A stretch of 64,000 bases of DNA from Propionibacteriaceae bacterium (GTDB lineage Bacteria; Actinomycetota; Actinomycetes; Propionibacteriales; Propionibacteriaceae), in assembly GCA_027492545.1 (NCBI GenBank), contig JAPUEL010000032.1:18066-82065 (forward strand), in the 5' to 3' direction. Of this stretch, positions 56,424-63,913 are shown piece by piece; the stretch's first letter is position 1; each line of letters begins with the position of its first letter. Below the pieces are notes generated by a model. That model made no database searches, was not told the DNA's origin, and saw nothing but the letters and a program-made list of their open reading frames with translations. The translations under genes were made by a program, and so were the position numbers.

Positions 56424-57629
56424 TTAGGCCTCCAGCGCCTCCGCGATCAGCGGCTCCAGGAACTCCGCCTGCCAGGGCCTCGCTCCCAGCGCGATCAGCT
56501 CGTCACGGCTGACCGCGCCGTGGTCGAAGAGCGCCGCGTGGAGGGCGGCCGGCGGCGCCACAAGGCTGGCCTGGAGGCCGCCCAGATCGCAGGCCAGAGC
56601 GTCGACGGCGGGGCGGACCTTCGCCCAGCGCGCGGCGGCCTCAGGGTTGATCCGGTCCCAGGTGCGGGGGTGGGGAACCCCGGAGTGCGGGCCGCGCCTC
56701 GACGGGTAGTCGCTCTCCGGCATGGCGCGCACGGTGTCCAGCGCGCTGAGCCAGTTGGTGAGGAACCGCTGCCCGGGGGGCGCGCCGAATCCCTTGAGTG
56801 CCTGCAGCTGTCCTCGGGTGGGCACGTCATCCTTGGCGCGGGTGGCGATGTCGATGATCGCCGAGTCGTGGAGGATCCATCCGGGAGGGCGGTCCCGACG
56901 CTGCGCGATCGCGTCGCGCTCAAGCCACAGCGCCCGTGCCACCGCGTACTGGCGCGGAGTGCGCAGCGTGGTGACCCCGGTGAGGCGTCGCCAGGGATCC
57001 ACCCTGGGCGCTGGCTCCGCCGTGTGACGGGCGAGGGTGTCGGCGAACTCCTGCCGTGCCCACTCGTCCCTGCCGACCTGGGCGAGCTCCTTCTCGAGGA
57101 CTGCCGCCAGCTCAACCAGGTAGTCCACGTCCAGCGCCGCATAGGTCAACCACGCCTCGGGCAGGGGCCGCTTCGACCAGTTGTCGGCGGAGTGGGCCTT
57201 GCGCAGCCGCACGCCCAGCTCCGCGAGGAGGAGGGCGCCCAGGCTCGCACCGGGCTTGCCCAGGAGCCGGGCCGCCAATTCCGTGTCGAAGATGCTGGGG
57301 GGGATCACGCCGATGCCCCGCATGCAGGGGAGATCCTGGCTGGCCGCGTGGATGATCCAGGTGGCGTCCCCGCAGGCCTCCACCAGGGAGCTCAGATCGG
57401 CGGCGCCGTCCGACTCGAAGGCGACGGGATCGATCAGCCAGGTGCCCGCCCCCTCACGCCGGATTTGGAGGAGGTAGGCCTTCGGCCAGTAGCGGTGGCC
57501 GTGCGCGCGCTCTGTGTCGAACGCCACCGGGCCCTTGGCCGAGCGAAGAGCGAACAGGCACTCGTCGAGGGCCCCGCGCTCCGCGACGACCGGACGCAGG
57601 GGCTCTCGGCTGTGTTCGACGTAAGTCAC
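56424..57629 (-). CDS. rnd: Ribonuclease D
   Basis: 401 residues. DEDD-family 3'-5' exonuclease: VAFDTERAHGHRY (DxE), IIHAASQDLPCM, and AALDVDYLVEL. HRDC domains follow from about 215. It trims structured RNA 3' ends such as tRNA precursors. The GTG start overlaps the DUF3000 stop by GTGA, and order DUF3000-rnd convergent with dxs is typical in actinobacteria. The longer frame to 57899 is a shadow. Confidence 0.93.
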   Translation of the reverse strand: MTYVEHSREPLRPVVAERGALDECLFALRSAKGPVAFDTERAHGHRYWPKAYLLQIRREGAGTWLIDPVAFESDGAADLSSLVEACGDATWIIHAASQDLPCMRGIGVIPPSIFDTELAARLLGKPGASLGALLLAELGVRLRKAHSADNWSKRPLPEAWLTYAALDVDYLVELAAVLEKELAQVGRDEWARQEFADTLARHTAEPAPRVDPWRRLTGVTTLRTPRQYAVARALWLERDAIAQRRDRPPGWILHDSAIIDIATRAKDDVPTRGQLQALKGFGAPPGQRFLTNWLSALDTVRAMPESDYPSRRGPHSGVPHPRTWDRINPEAAARWAKVRPAVDALACDLGGLQASLVAPPAALHAALFDHGAVSRDELIALGARPWQAEFLEPLIAEALEA

Positions 57630-58207
57630 GAGCGACGCCCGAGGGGGAGTGGGGCCACGCCCGGCGGGAGTGGGGGCTGGCCCGCGACCTGCCCCACCAG
57701 ATCCTCCCAGGCGGCCAGGTGCGTCGTCAGGGGGTGCCTGGCGTCCAGCGTGGGGGTCCAGGAGCAGCGCAACTCCACCTCTGCGCGATCCTCGTGCGCC
57801 ATCTCGCCGAATCCCTTCCCGTAGGAGGCGGTCACGGTGCCTGCGAGCGCGTGGGCGACGCAGCCCCGGCTTTCCAGCGCCTCGGTGAACCAGGACCACG
57901 CGACATCGGGCAGGAAGGGATCGGTCACCATGTCCATGTCCACATCGGCCCTGACGTAGCTGACGAGCCGGAACGTGCCCGCCCAGGAGTCGTTGCCGGC
58001 CGGGTCGTGGAGGAGAATGAGGCGCCCGGAGGCGAGGGGCTCGTCGGGCCCGGCCAACTCCCCTTCGATGGCCACCGAATGGGGTGCGATCCGCTGGGGG
58101 GAGCCGATTTCGTCGGTGCTGAAACCGCGGCGCCAGGTCATGGCATCGAGCTCGCGCAAGGCTCTGGCGAAGGGCTCAGGCGGCGCGGGGGTCACGTTGG
58201 CTGGCAC
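57626..58207 (-). CDS. DUF3000 family protein
   Basis: 193 residues. Conserved blocks: PFARALRELDAMTWRRGFSTDEIGSPQRIAPHSVAI, ATFRLVSYVRADVDMDMVTDPFLPDVAWSWFTEAL, and VEVRCSWTP-like (VELRCSWTPT). Function unknown; co-occurs with rnd and dxs. GTG start 58207. It lies 55 bases past the end of msrB on the same strand and leads the rnd operon. Confidence 0.87.
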   Translation of the reverse strand: MPANVTPAPPEPFARALRELDAMTWRRGFSTDEIGSPQRIAPHSVAIEGELAGPDEPLASGRLILLHDPAGNDSWAGTFRLVSYVRADVDMDMVTDPFLPDVAWSWFTEALESRGCVAHALAGTVTASYGKGFGEMAHEDRAEVELRCSWTPTLDARHPLTTHLAAWEDLVGQVAGQPPLPPGVAPLPLGRRS

Positions 58208-58261
58208 GGACCCACCCTAGGCCGGGAGCGCTCGGTCCCTACGGTGACGCGCCGCAGGGGC

Positions 58262-58678
58262 TCACGGGCGCCGCAGGCGCAGGCTCACCGAGTTGATGCA
58301 GTAGCGCAGGTCCGTGGGCGTGTCGTAGCCCTCGCCCTCGAACACGTGCCCCAGGTGCCCGTCGCAGGCCGCGCAGCGTACCTCCACCCGGGCCCGACCG
58401 GGGATGGATTCATCGCGCAGATAACGCACCCGCTCCTCGGCGAGGGGCGAGAAGAAGCTGGGCCACCCGCAATGGGAGTGGAACTTCTCGGTGCTGCGGA
58501 ACAGTTCGGCGCCGCAGCCGCGGCACTCGTAGACGCCCTCGTCCTCGGTGTCGGTGTACTCGCCCGTGAACGGCAACTCCGTGCCGGCCAGGCGAAGGAC
58601 CTTGAACTCCATCGGGGACAACTCGGCGCGCCACTGATCGTCGGTCTTGGTCACTGGGGCGACGTACGGCTCGGTCAT
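58262..58678 (-). CDS. msrB: Peptide methionine-(R)-S-oxide reductase MsrB
   Basis: 138 residues. Two zinc CxxC motifs (CRGCGAELF and CAACDGHLGHVF), FHSHCGWPSFF and catalytic Cys in RYCINSVSLRL. Repairs methionine-R-sulfoxide with thioredoxin. ATG 58678 is preferred; the frame above adds nine residues overlapping nothing conserved. Confidence 0.95.
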   Translation of the reverse strand: MTEPYVAPVTKTDDQWRAELSPMEFKVLRLAGTELPFTGEYTDTEDEGVYECRGCGAELFRSTEKFHSHCGWPSFFSPLAEERVRYLRDESIPGRARVEVRCAACDGHLGHVFEGEGYDTPTDLRYCINSVSLRLRRP

Positions 58679-58708
58679 GTCCCCGATCTTAGGCGGCCGT
58701 GACAAGCC

Positions 58709-59479
58709 TCAGGAGTCGTCGCCGTCCAGGTCGTCCGGCAACCGGGTGGGTGTGCCGTCGAGCAGTTCCATGGCGCCGAAGGCATACCTGGCGAGGATGA
58801 GCTGGCACAGGTGGGGGTTGTCGCCGATGGGGGCGGTCACCGCGACAGCACCCGCCCGCATAGCCGCCTGGGCGTGTGCCTGGTACGCGGGTGTGGGGGT
58901 CAGGTGGAGGCTCCCGACGGCGATGTGCCGACGGCCCTGCATGCGGAGCGACTGCACGGCTGCCGCAGTGGCCCTGCCGTCACCGTCCTCGACGGCGAGC
59001 TGGACTGGCAGGCGATGATGCGCCGACCACTGCCTCGCGCGTCTGGCAAGGAGCGACCCGCCACGGACGTCGCCTCCACCTGGGGCGGTGAGGACGAGGC
59101 CGTCGATCTCGAGGGCGCCACCGCGGTGCAGCGCCTCCCGGACGCGTTCGTCGAGGATGTTCAGCACCTCCCCGGCCGGCCCCACCGGCCGGCTGATGGC
59201 CAGGCGGATGTCCTTGGAATGGGCGAAGCTGTCCAACTCGGCGGCGTGTCCGGCCGCTGACACCAGGTCGAGGGGAATGATGACGGCCTCGGCCACATCG
59301 TCGGCGGCGAGGGCCCCGATGACCTCCTCGACGCTGGGGAAGAGTCCTCCCAGCCGGGCGAGATGAACCCGAAGGTCAGGGCGAGTCAGCTGGAGAGCGC
59401 GGGCAATGCTCCGCAGTGCCTCCGTCACCGGCGCGTCGTCCGGGCCATCAGCCACGAGCACGATTGCCGGCGCGGTCAT
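58709..59479 (-). CDS. CbiX/SirB-like protein with altered catalytic motif
   Basis: 256 residues, two chelatase-like halves. It resembles sirohydrochlorin chelatases (CbiX/SirB), but the first metal-site motif, normally VGHGSR, reads VLVADGPDD, so the His is absent. The second motif keeps a His (LVSAAGHAAELD). The C-terminal half has AVGSLHLTPTPAY. It may have lost chelatase activity or serve another ligand. No cobalamin or siroheme genes are nearby. Confidence 0.65.
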   Translation of the reverse strand: MTAPAIVLVADGPDDAPVTEALRSIARALQLTRPDLRVHLARLGGLFPSVEEVIGALAADDVAEAVIIPLDLVSAAGHAAELDSFAHSKDIRLAISRPVGPAGEVLNILDERVREALHRGGALEIDGLVLTAPGGGDVRGGSLLARRARQWSAHHRLPVQLAVEDGDGRATAAAVQSLRMQGRRHIAVGSLHLTPTPAYQAHAQAAMRAGAVAVTAPIGDNPHLCQLILARYAFGAMELLDGTPTRLPDDLDGDDS

Positions 59480-59527
59480 TGACTCTCTCTCATCGGGCCA
59501 CCAGGGTGACGGTTCGGAGATCTAGAG

Positions 59528-59599
59528 TGGGCGATGGCGGTTTCGAACCGCCGACCTCTTCGGTGTGAACGAAGCGCGCTACCACTGCGCCAATCGCCC
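59528..59599 (-). tRNA. tRNA-Val (CAC)
   Basis: 72 nt. Acceptor GGGCGAT with ATCGCCC, discriminator A, anticodon loop TTCACAC (anticodon CAC), T arm GGCGGTTCGAAACCGCC. CCA is not encoded. Its body is nearly identical to the tRNA-Val (GAC) at 60543 in the opposite orientation. Confidence 0.95.
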
Positions 59600-59618
59600 C
59601 TAGCGAAAACGGAGTCTA

Positions 59619-60245
59619 GTGGAATCTGTGGGAGATTGCGAACCGACGGTGCTGGACATCCAGACCCCGAAGGGCCAGGCCCGCGCCCACCTCACCTGCC
59701 CCGACGGCTTGGCCCGCGGCCTGCTCATCATGGGGCACGGGGCGGGCGGGGGAGTGGACACGGTGGACCTCGGTGCCGCACGCAGCGCCGGGCTGGATGC
59801 GGGCTTTGTGGTGGCCCTTGTCGAGCAGCCCTACCGCGTTGCCGGCCGGAAGGCGCCACCGCCCATTGCGACGGCTGACGCCGCTTGGGCTTCGGTGGCC
59901 GCTCAGGTGAGGTCGATGTATCCCGATGGACTGCTCGTCGTGGGAGGGCGGTCGTTCGGCGGGCGCGTCGCCTGCCGAACGTCTCTGGAGACGAAGGCGG
60001 ACGCGGTGCTGTGCCTGGCCTTCCCCCTCGTCGCACCCTCCGGCAGTGATCGTTCGGGGGAACTGGAGGGAGTCGAGGTTCCGGTGCTCATCGTCCAGGG
60101 GCGGAGCGATCCGTTCGGCATGCCGAGCCCGGCACCGGGCAGGCACGTGGTCATGGTGGAGGGCGACCACTCGCTCCGGAAGGCCGGCCCGGCCGTCGAG
60201 GCCGCCGTCGGCGCGTGGCTCCGCGGGCTCACGGGCCATCGCTGA
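59619..60245 (+). CDS. KANL3/Tex30-type alpha/beta hydrolase
   Basis: 208 residues. Nucleophile elbow GGRSFGG (GxSxG), LLIMGHGAGGG oxyanion region and catalytic His near the end (VEGDHSLR). Related to the Tex30/KANL3 hydrolase-like group; substrate unknown. GGAG 4 bases before GTG 59619. It lies between two tRNA loci and is surrounded by tRNA genes on both sides. Confidence 0.8.
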   Translation: MESVGDCEPTVLDIQTPKGQARAHLTCPDGLARGLLIMGHGAGGGVDTVDLGAARSAGLDAGFVVALVEQPYRVAGRKAPPPIATADAAWASVAAQVRSMYPDGLLVVGGRSFGGRVACRTSLETKADAVLCLAFPLVAPSGSDRSGELEGVEVPVLIVQGRSDPFGMPSPAPGRHVVMVEGDHSLRKAGPAVEAAVGAWLRGLTGHR

Positions 60246-60273
60246 GCGTGGAAACGTGGCCCCACGGCGTGAT

Positions 60274-60303
60274 TTGTGTTCCCCGAGAATCGTGCGCTAA
60301 TGT
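60274..60303 (+). promoter_or_regulatory. Promoter of the tRNA-Gly/Cys/Val operon
   Basis: -35 TTGTGT (60274-60279), 18-base spacer, -10 TAATGT (60298-60303), about 50 bases before the first tRNA. Confidence 0.55.
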
Positions 60304-60354
60304 TCTCTACGCGCCAGATGCGGCAGTCCACAAGGGCAAATGCAGACAGTGCAT

Positions 60355-60427
60355 GCGGACGTGGCTCAGTTGGTAGAGCATCACCTTGCCAAGGTGAGGG
60401 TCGCGGGTTCGAATCCCGTCGTCCGCT
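60355..60427 (+). tRNA. tRNA-Gly (GCC)
   Basis: 73 nt. Acceptor GCGGACG with CGTCCGC, anticodon loop TTGCCAA (anticodon GCC), T arm GCGGGTTCGAATCCCGT. CCA is not encoded (followed by CGG). Confidence 0.97.
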
Positions 60428-60470
60428 CGGAGAAGGTCTCAAAGATCGACTTGCGAGGCCGGCTCTTGCC

Positions 60471-60541
60471 GGTGGAGTGGCCGAGAGGCGAGGCAACGGA
60501 CTGCAAATCCGTGTACACGGGTTCAAATCCCGTCTCCACCT
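60471..60541 (+). tRNA. tRNA-Cys (GCA)
   Basis: 71 nt. Acceptor GGTGGAG with CTCCACC, anticodon loop CTGCAAA (anticodon GCA), T arm CGGGTTCAAATCCCG. Followed after one base by tRNA-Val. CCA not encoded. Confidence 0.97.
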
Positions 60542-60542
60542 C

Positions 60543-60617
60543 GGGCGGTTGGCGCAGTGGTAGCGCGCTTCCTTGACACGGAAGAGGTCGCCGGTTCAAA
60601 CCCGGCATCGCCCACCA
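60543..60617 (+). tRNA. tRNA-Val (GAC)
   Basis: 75 nt including CCA. Acceptor GGGCGGT with ATCGCCC, anticodon loop TTGACAC (anticodon GAC), T arm CCGGTTCAAACCCGG. The only tRNA in the window with an encoded CCA. The accessory pilus region starts after it, so its 3' end is a plausible integration site. Confidence 0.97.
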
Positions 60618-60630
60618 GACAGACGAGCAC

Positions 60631-60662
60631 AGGCTCCCGCTATCCTCGGATCCGGGAGCCTT
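60631..60662 (+). terminator. Terminator of the tRNA operon
   Basis: AGGCTCCCG (60631-60639) pairs with CGGGAGCCT (60653-60661), perfect 9 bp, followed by TCATCATTT. Confidence 0.75.
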
Positions 60663-60821
60663 CATCATTTCCCGGGGTTGGTGCCTCACGCCCATCCACG
60701 AGCGCCCGCGTTCAGGCGCTTCGCGACGGCCGACCCGGCGGGTGCGTCGAATCTCGTCTTGCGATCAGGCGTCGCGTGGGAGCGCGAGCGCTTGTGCGTG
60801 GCAGCCGCGCACACGAAGCGA
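60663..60821. other. Unassigned spacer between tRNA operon and pilus remnant
   Basis: Open frames run through it but none matches a family I recognise and no repeat of the tRNA 3' end is seen here. It probably contains the junction between the core chromosome and the acquired segment. Confidence 0.4.
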
Positions 60822-61377
60822 CGACGGGTCCCCTCGCTGCTGGGGCGGGGGACCCGTCGCCGGGCTCGGCTCGATCGGGTTCGCGGCGATCATGTGGTTC
60901 CTGCCCAACAGCGAGCTCCGCGACCAAGCCGCCAAGGCCCGCGACGAGTTCTCCTATGCGTTGGTGGCGTTCGTGGAAATGGTGGCACTGGAGCGGCTCT
61001 CCGGCGCCACCGTCCCCGAAGCCTTGCTCCGCGCTGCGGACACCGGCGACTCGTGGGTGTTCCAACGCCTGGCCACCGTGCTGCGCCGCACCCAGTACAC
61101 CGGGCAGAACCCGTGGGACGCGCTGGCGGATATGGGCCACCACTACGACCTGCCCGATCTGGTCGACCTGGCCGACATCATGCGCCTGGCCGGCGCCGAC
61201 GGCACCCGCATCTACTCCTCACTGCGAGCCCGCGGCGCCGCCATGCGCAACGCCACCCTCAACCAACAAATCTCGCGTGCGAACGCTGACGGGGAACGCA
61301 TCGCCGTCCCCGTCACCCTGCTCGTCCTCGTCCTGGCGATCACCCTGGTCGTCCCCGCAGTCCTCCGCATGATCTAA
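60742..61377 (+). pseudogene. 5'-truncated TadC-like (T2SS-F) membrane protein
   Basis: Open frame of 211 codons. From about 60850 it resembles the C-terminal half of actinobacterial TadC/type II secretion F proteins: a hydrophobic start (GPVAGLGSIGFAAIMWFLP), RDEFSYALVAFVEMVALERLSGATVPEALLRAA, a helical core and a final transmembrane helix (VPVTLLVLVLAITLVVPAVLRMI). Intact homologues have about 80-100 additional N-terminal residues with two helices; here the first 36 codons look unrelated. No clear start or promoter. A hairpin sits exactly at the edge of the similarity. Confidence 0.6.
60822..60859. repeat. 12-bp inverted repeat at the TadC-remnant boundary
   Basis: CGACGGGTCCCC (60822-60833) and GGGGACCCGTCG (60848-60859), perfect, with a 14-base loop. 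It coincides with the start of TadC similarity and may mark a recombination or terminator structure. No T run. Confidence 0.6.
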
Positions 61378-61397
61378 CAACCCGAAAGGAAACCACC

Positions 61398-61574
61398 ATG
61401 CTTGCTCTCTACAGCTACCTCACCGCCACCCTCCACACGCGTGTCCGAGTGCGGGATGAGCGGGGTCTGTCCCAGTCCACCGAGAACGCGATCCTCCTCG
61501 CCGGGGCGGTCGGGATCGCCGTCCTGATCATCTCCGCGATCACCGCATATGTGCAGGCCAACCTCCCCTCCTGA
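61398..61574 (+). CDS. Flp-type small pilin
   Basis: 58 residues, too short for most gene callers. A basic N-terminus (MLALYSYLTATLHTRVRVRDERGLSQSTENAILLAG) is followed by one hydrophobic helix (AVGIAVLIISAITAYV). This is the layout of Flp/Tad prepilins of actinobacteria. GAAAGGAAACC lies 3-8 bases before ATG 61398. The end overlaps the next gene by 26 bases. Confidence 0.72.
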   Translation: MLALYSYLTATLHTRVRVRDERGLSQSTENAILLAGAVGIAVLIISAITAYVQANLPS

Positions 61575-61938
61575 CCAGGACCAACGGGGCCTCAGCTCCT
61601 CCGTCCTGGCCACCATCCTCTTCCCGCTCGTCCTCAGCTCCCTGTGGCTGACCATGCAGTGGGCCATGCTCACCTGGGCACACGCCACAGCACAGGCAGC
61701 AGCACAAGACGGTGCCAGAGCCGCAGCAGCCCTCAACGCCACCGGACCCCACGGGCAGACCACAGCCACCCGAGCCGCCGACAACGGATCCATCGACAAC
61801 CTCCACATCACCGCCCAGCGGGCCGCGCGACTCACCACAGTCACCATCACCGGCACAGCCCTACAAGTCATCCCCGGCTTCCCCGTCACCATCCAGGTCA
61901 CGGCCACCTCACCCACCCAACGACTCACCCCATCCTGA
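61549..61938 (+). CDS. TadE-like pseudopilin
   Basis: 129 residues. Short N-terminus then a transmembrane helix about 20-42 (SSVLATILFPLVLSSLWLTMQWAML) with the TadE-type pattern, followed by an Ala/Thr-rich extracellular region (HATAQAAAQDGARAAA). Start ATG 61549 is uncertain; the family usually begins near RGLSSSVLA. Part of the pilus remnant. Confidence 0.65.
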   Translation: MCRPTSPPDQDQRGLSSSVLATILFPLVLSSLWLTMQWAMLTWAHATAQAAAQDGARAAAALNATGPHGQTTATRAADNGSIDNLHITAQRAARLTTVTITGTALQVIPGFPVTIQVTATSPTQRLTPS

Positions 61939-61951
61939 CGGAGACGAAGAG

Positions 61952-62542
61952 ATGACGATCACACGACTCGCACCCGCAGCACTGGCCGCACTACTCCTCC
62001 TCGGAGCCTGCACCCCAGACCCCGCCGAGACCCCCACGCCTGTCCCGAGTGCTTCAACTGCGTCCCCGTCACCCACGCCCTCGTCGGCACCTTCGCCGAG
62101 CGCGTCGCCGACCCCGACCAGCACCCTGTCACCTGAACAGGAGGCGGCCCAGGCGGGGGCGGTGGAGTACTTCCGGGCGGTCAACGCCGTCCGTAGCGAT
62201 CCCGACGCAGACTTCCAGCAGGTAGCCAACGCCACCACCGGAACCCATACCTCGGCCGAGGCGCAGCTCATCGGCGAGTACCGCAGCCAGGGCGTTGTCC
62301 AGACCGGCGAGAACGTCTACACCTACAAGGGCGTCGGGCCCGTCGTGGAGGCCGGGGGAGTGCGCTCGGTCGAGGTCCGTGTCTGCAGCGACAGCCGAGG
62401 CAGCGACATGGTCGACGCCAACGGCAACTCCGTCCTCGACCCTGCCCGGCTCCGTTTCGTCGACTTCAGGCTGGACATGGTCCAGGTGGGCAACAGTTGG
62501 CGAGTGAACGGCGGCCAGAGCGAGGCGGTCGAATCATGCTGA
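61952..62542 (+). CDS. Lipoprotein of the pilus cluster (unknown function)
   Basis: 196 residues. Lipobox LLLLGAC (acylated Cys near 20), then a low-complexity Ser/Pro/Thr linker (about 25-60) and a compact domain (about 65-196) with QAGAVEYFRAVNAVRSDP and VRVCSDSRGSDMVDANG. I do not recognise the domain. GGAGACGAAGAG before ATG 61952. Overlaps the next start by 7 bases. Confidence 0.75.
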   Translation: MTITRLAPAALAALLLLGACTPDPAETPTPVPSASTASPSPTPSSAPSPSASPTPTSTLSPEQEAAQAGAVEYFRAVNAVRSDPDADFQQVANATTGTHTSAEAQLIGEYRSQGVVQTGENVYTYKGVGPVVEAGGVRSVEVRVCSDSRGSDMVDANGNSVLDPARLRFVDFRLDMVQVGNSWRVNGGQSEAVESC

Positions 62543-63456
62543 AGCGCCTCTACCCAATGGTGATGCTCGCCGCCCTACTCGTCGGCGTAGCAGTCCCCAC
62601 GGCCTCAGCTGAAGGCACCGGCGGTGCCTTCCTCAACGAGCACACCATCATCGTGAGTGTCCAGGTCCCCGGCTCATCGGGGGGTGGTGGCCGCGGGCAG
62701 GGGAGTGCTGGTGGCGGCGGTTCGGCCCCGTCGGGTTGCTACACCGGTGGCGGTGCGGAGTTGCCCTGCACCCAGTGGGGTCTGGTCTGGCGGCCCGACC
62801 TCGAGTGCTACGCCCGCGTCAAGCCATACCAGCCTCCGTTGACTGACCCAGTGTGGGAGGGCAACACGACCGGGACGATCATCGAGTGCCGGATCGGCAC
62901 TGAGGGTGGGTGGAGTAACACCTGGGACTTGTGGGCGGCTGCGGCGCAGTTGGCGGCTCCGCCGGATCCGGCCGTACTCGCGCGGCGGGCGGTGGAGCGG
63001 ATGCAGCTCGAAGCGATCCGGATGGGCACCTTCCCCGAACAGGCCGAACGAGCCCCCCGGGATCTCGGCTACGTCGGGTGGAACTCGTGGATGTGGGTGT
63101 CGAACCCGTCGCCGTCGACGTGGGGCCCGATCACCCGATCCGTGTCTGAGGCCGGCTACACCGTCACCGCCACCGGCCAGGTGTCCAAGGTCGTGTGGGA
63201 CATGGGCGACGGCACCACCATCACCTGCGGCCAAGGCAAGCCGTGGCGCTCGATCTGGGTCCACAACGAACCCTCCCCCGATTGTGGCCACATGTACACC
63301 AAGGACGGCGAGTACACGATCACCGCCACCTCCCACTGGGTGGTCAACTGGTCCGGCATCGGACAGAGCGGCACCATCACCACGCAGCTGTCCGACACCG
63401 CCACCCTGCGGATCGCCGAAGTCCAGGTCGTCAACGTCGTCACCCCCGAAAGCTGA
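62536..63456 (+). CDS. Secreted PKD-like protein of the pilus cluster (unknown function)
   Basis: 306 residues. Signal peptide MLKRLYPMVMLAALLVGVAV with cleavage after ASA, a Gly-rich linker (GSSGGGGRGQGSAGGGG) with CYTGGGAELPC, and a C-terminal PKD-like domain (about 200-290; VWDMGDGTTITCG...CGHMYTKDGEYTITATSHW). Two cysteine pairs could form disulfides. A function such as adhesin or pilus accessory is inferred from the neighbours. Confidence 0.7.
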   Translation: MLKRLYPMVMLAALLVGVAVPTASAEGTGGAFLNEHTIIVSVQVPGSSGGGGRGQGSAGGGGSAPSGCYTGGGAELPCTQWGLVWRPDLECYARVKPYQPPLTDPVWEGNTTGTIIECRIGTEGGWSNTWDLWAAAAQLAAPPDPAVLARRAVERMQLEAIRMGTFPEQAERAPRDLGYVGWNSWMWVSNPSPSTWGPITRSVSEAGYTVTATGQVSKVVWDMGDGTTITCGQGKPWRSIWVHNEPSPDCGHMYTKDGEYTITATSHWVVNWSGIGQSGTITTQLSDTATLRIAEVQVVNVVTPES

Positions 63457-63461
63457 CGACG

Positions 63462-63887
63462 ATGAGGCGTGATGGGCAGCGGGGGATGATGGTGGCCGTC
63501 GAAACCGCCATCATCCTGCCCGTCCTACTCGGCATGGTCGGCCTGCTGGTCGTGCTGGCCACCGGAGCATTGGCGCAGATGACCGTCGACTCAGCCGCCT
63601 CCCAGGCCGCCCGCGCCGCCTCCCTCGAACGCGACACCGGCACCGCCACCGCCTCCGCACGCCAGGTGGCCGCCTCCACCTTGACCGAGTCCGGCACCAC
63701 CTGCCGCACCTCCAACGTCGCCGTGAACGCCGCCGGCCTCCGCGCCCCCCTCGGGACGCCGGCCGTGGTGTCGGTGACCGTGACCTGCACCGTCGACCTC
63801 CAGGTCGGCCTCCCCGGCTTCCCCTCCACCCGCACCCTCACCGCCACGAAATCGTCACCGGTCGACACCTACCGGAGCCGACGATGA
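63462..63887 (+). CDS. TadE-like protein
   Basis: 141 residues. N-terminal prepilin-like segment RDGQRGMMVAVETAIILPVLLGMVGLLVVLATGALA, then an Ala-rich helix (DSAASQAARAASLERD) and a beta-rich end with two Cys (CRTS, CTVD). The start ATG 63462 is 5 bases after the preceding stop. The stop overlaps the start of the next, broken frame by ATGA. Confidence 0.75.
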   Translation: MRRDGQRGMMVAVETAIILPVLLGMVGLLVVLATGALAQMTVDSAASQAARAASLERDTGTATASARQVAASTLTESGTTCRTSNVAVNAAGLRAPLGTPAVVSVTVTCTVDLQVGLPGFPSTRTLTATKSSPVDTYRSRR

Positions 63888-63913
63888 ACCCCCGTCACGC
63901 GCTGACCCTGGGG
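63884..63913 (+). pseudogene. Pilus-cluster gene cut by the IS insertion
   Basis: ATG 63884 overlaps the TadE stop (ATGA) as a coupled downstream gene would. The frame reads MNPRHALTLG, then enters sequence of the mobile element. TadG-like proteins start in a similar way (MNPRRDDRGSVTL), but only about ten codons remain, so the identity is a guess. Confidence 0.45.

Noticed and set aside
60543..60617. Attachment-site duplicate of the tRNA-Val 3' end within the window
   Set aside because: No second copy of the 3' end was found downstream; any attR must lie beyond 64000.
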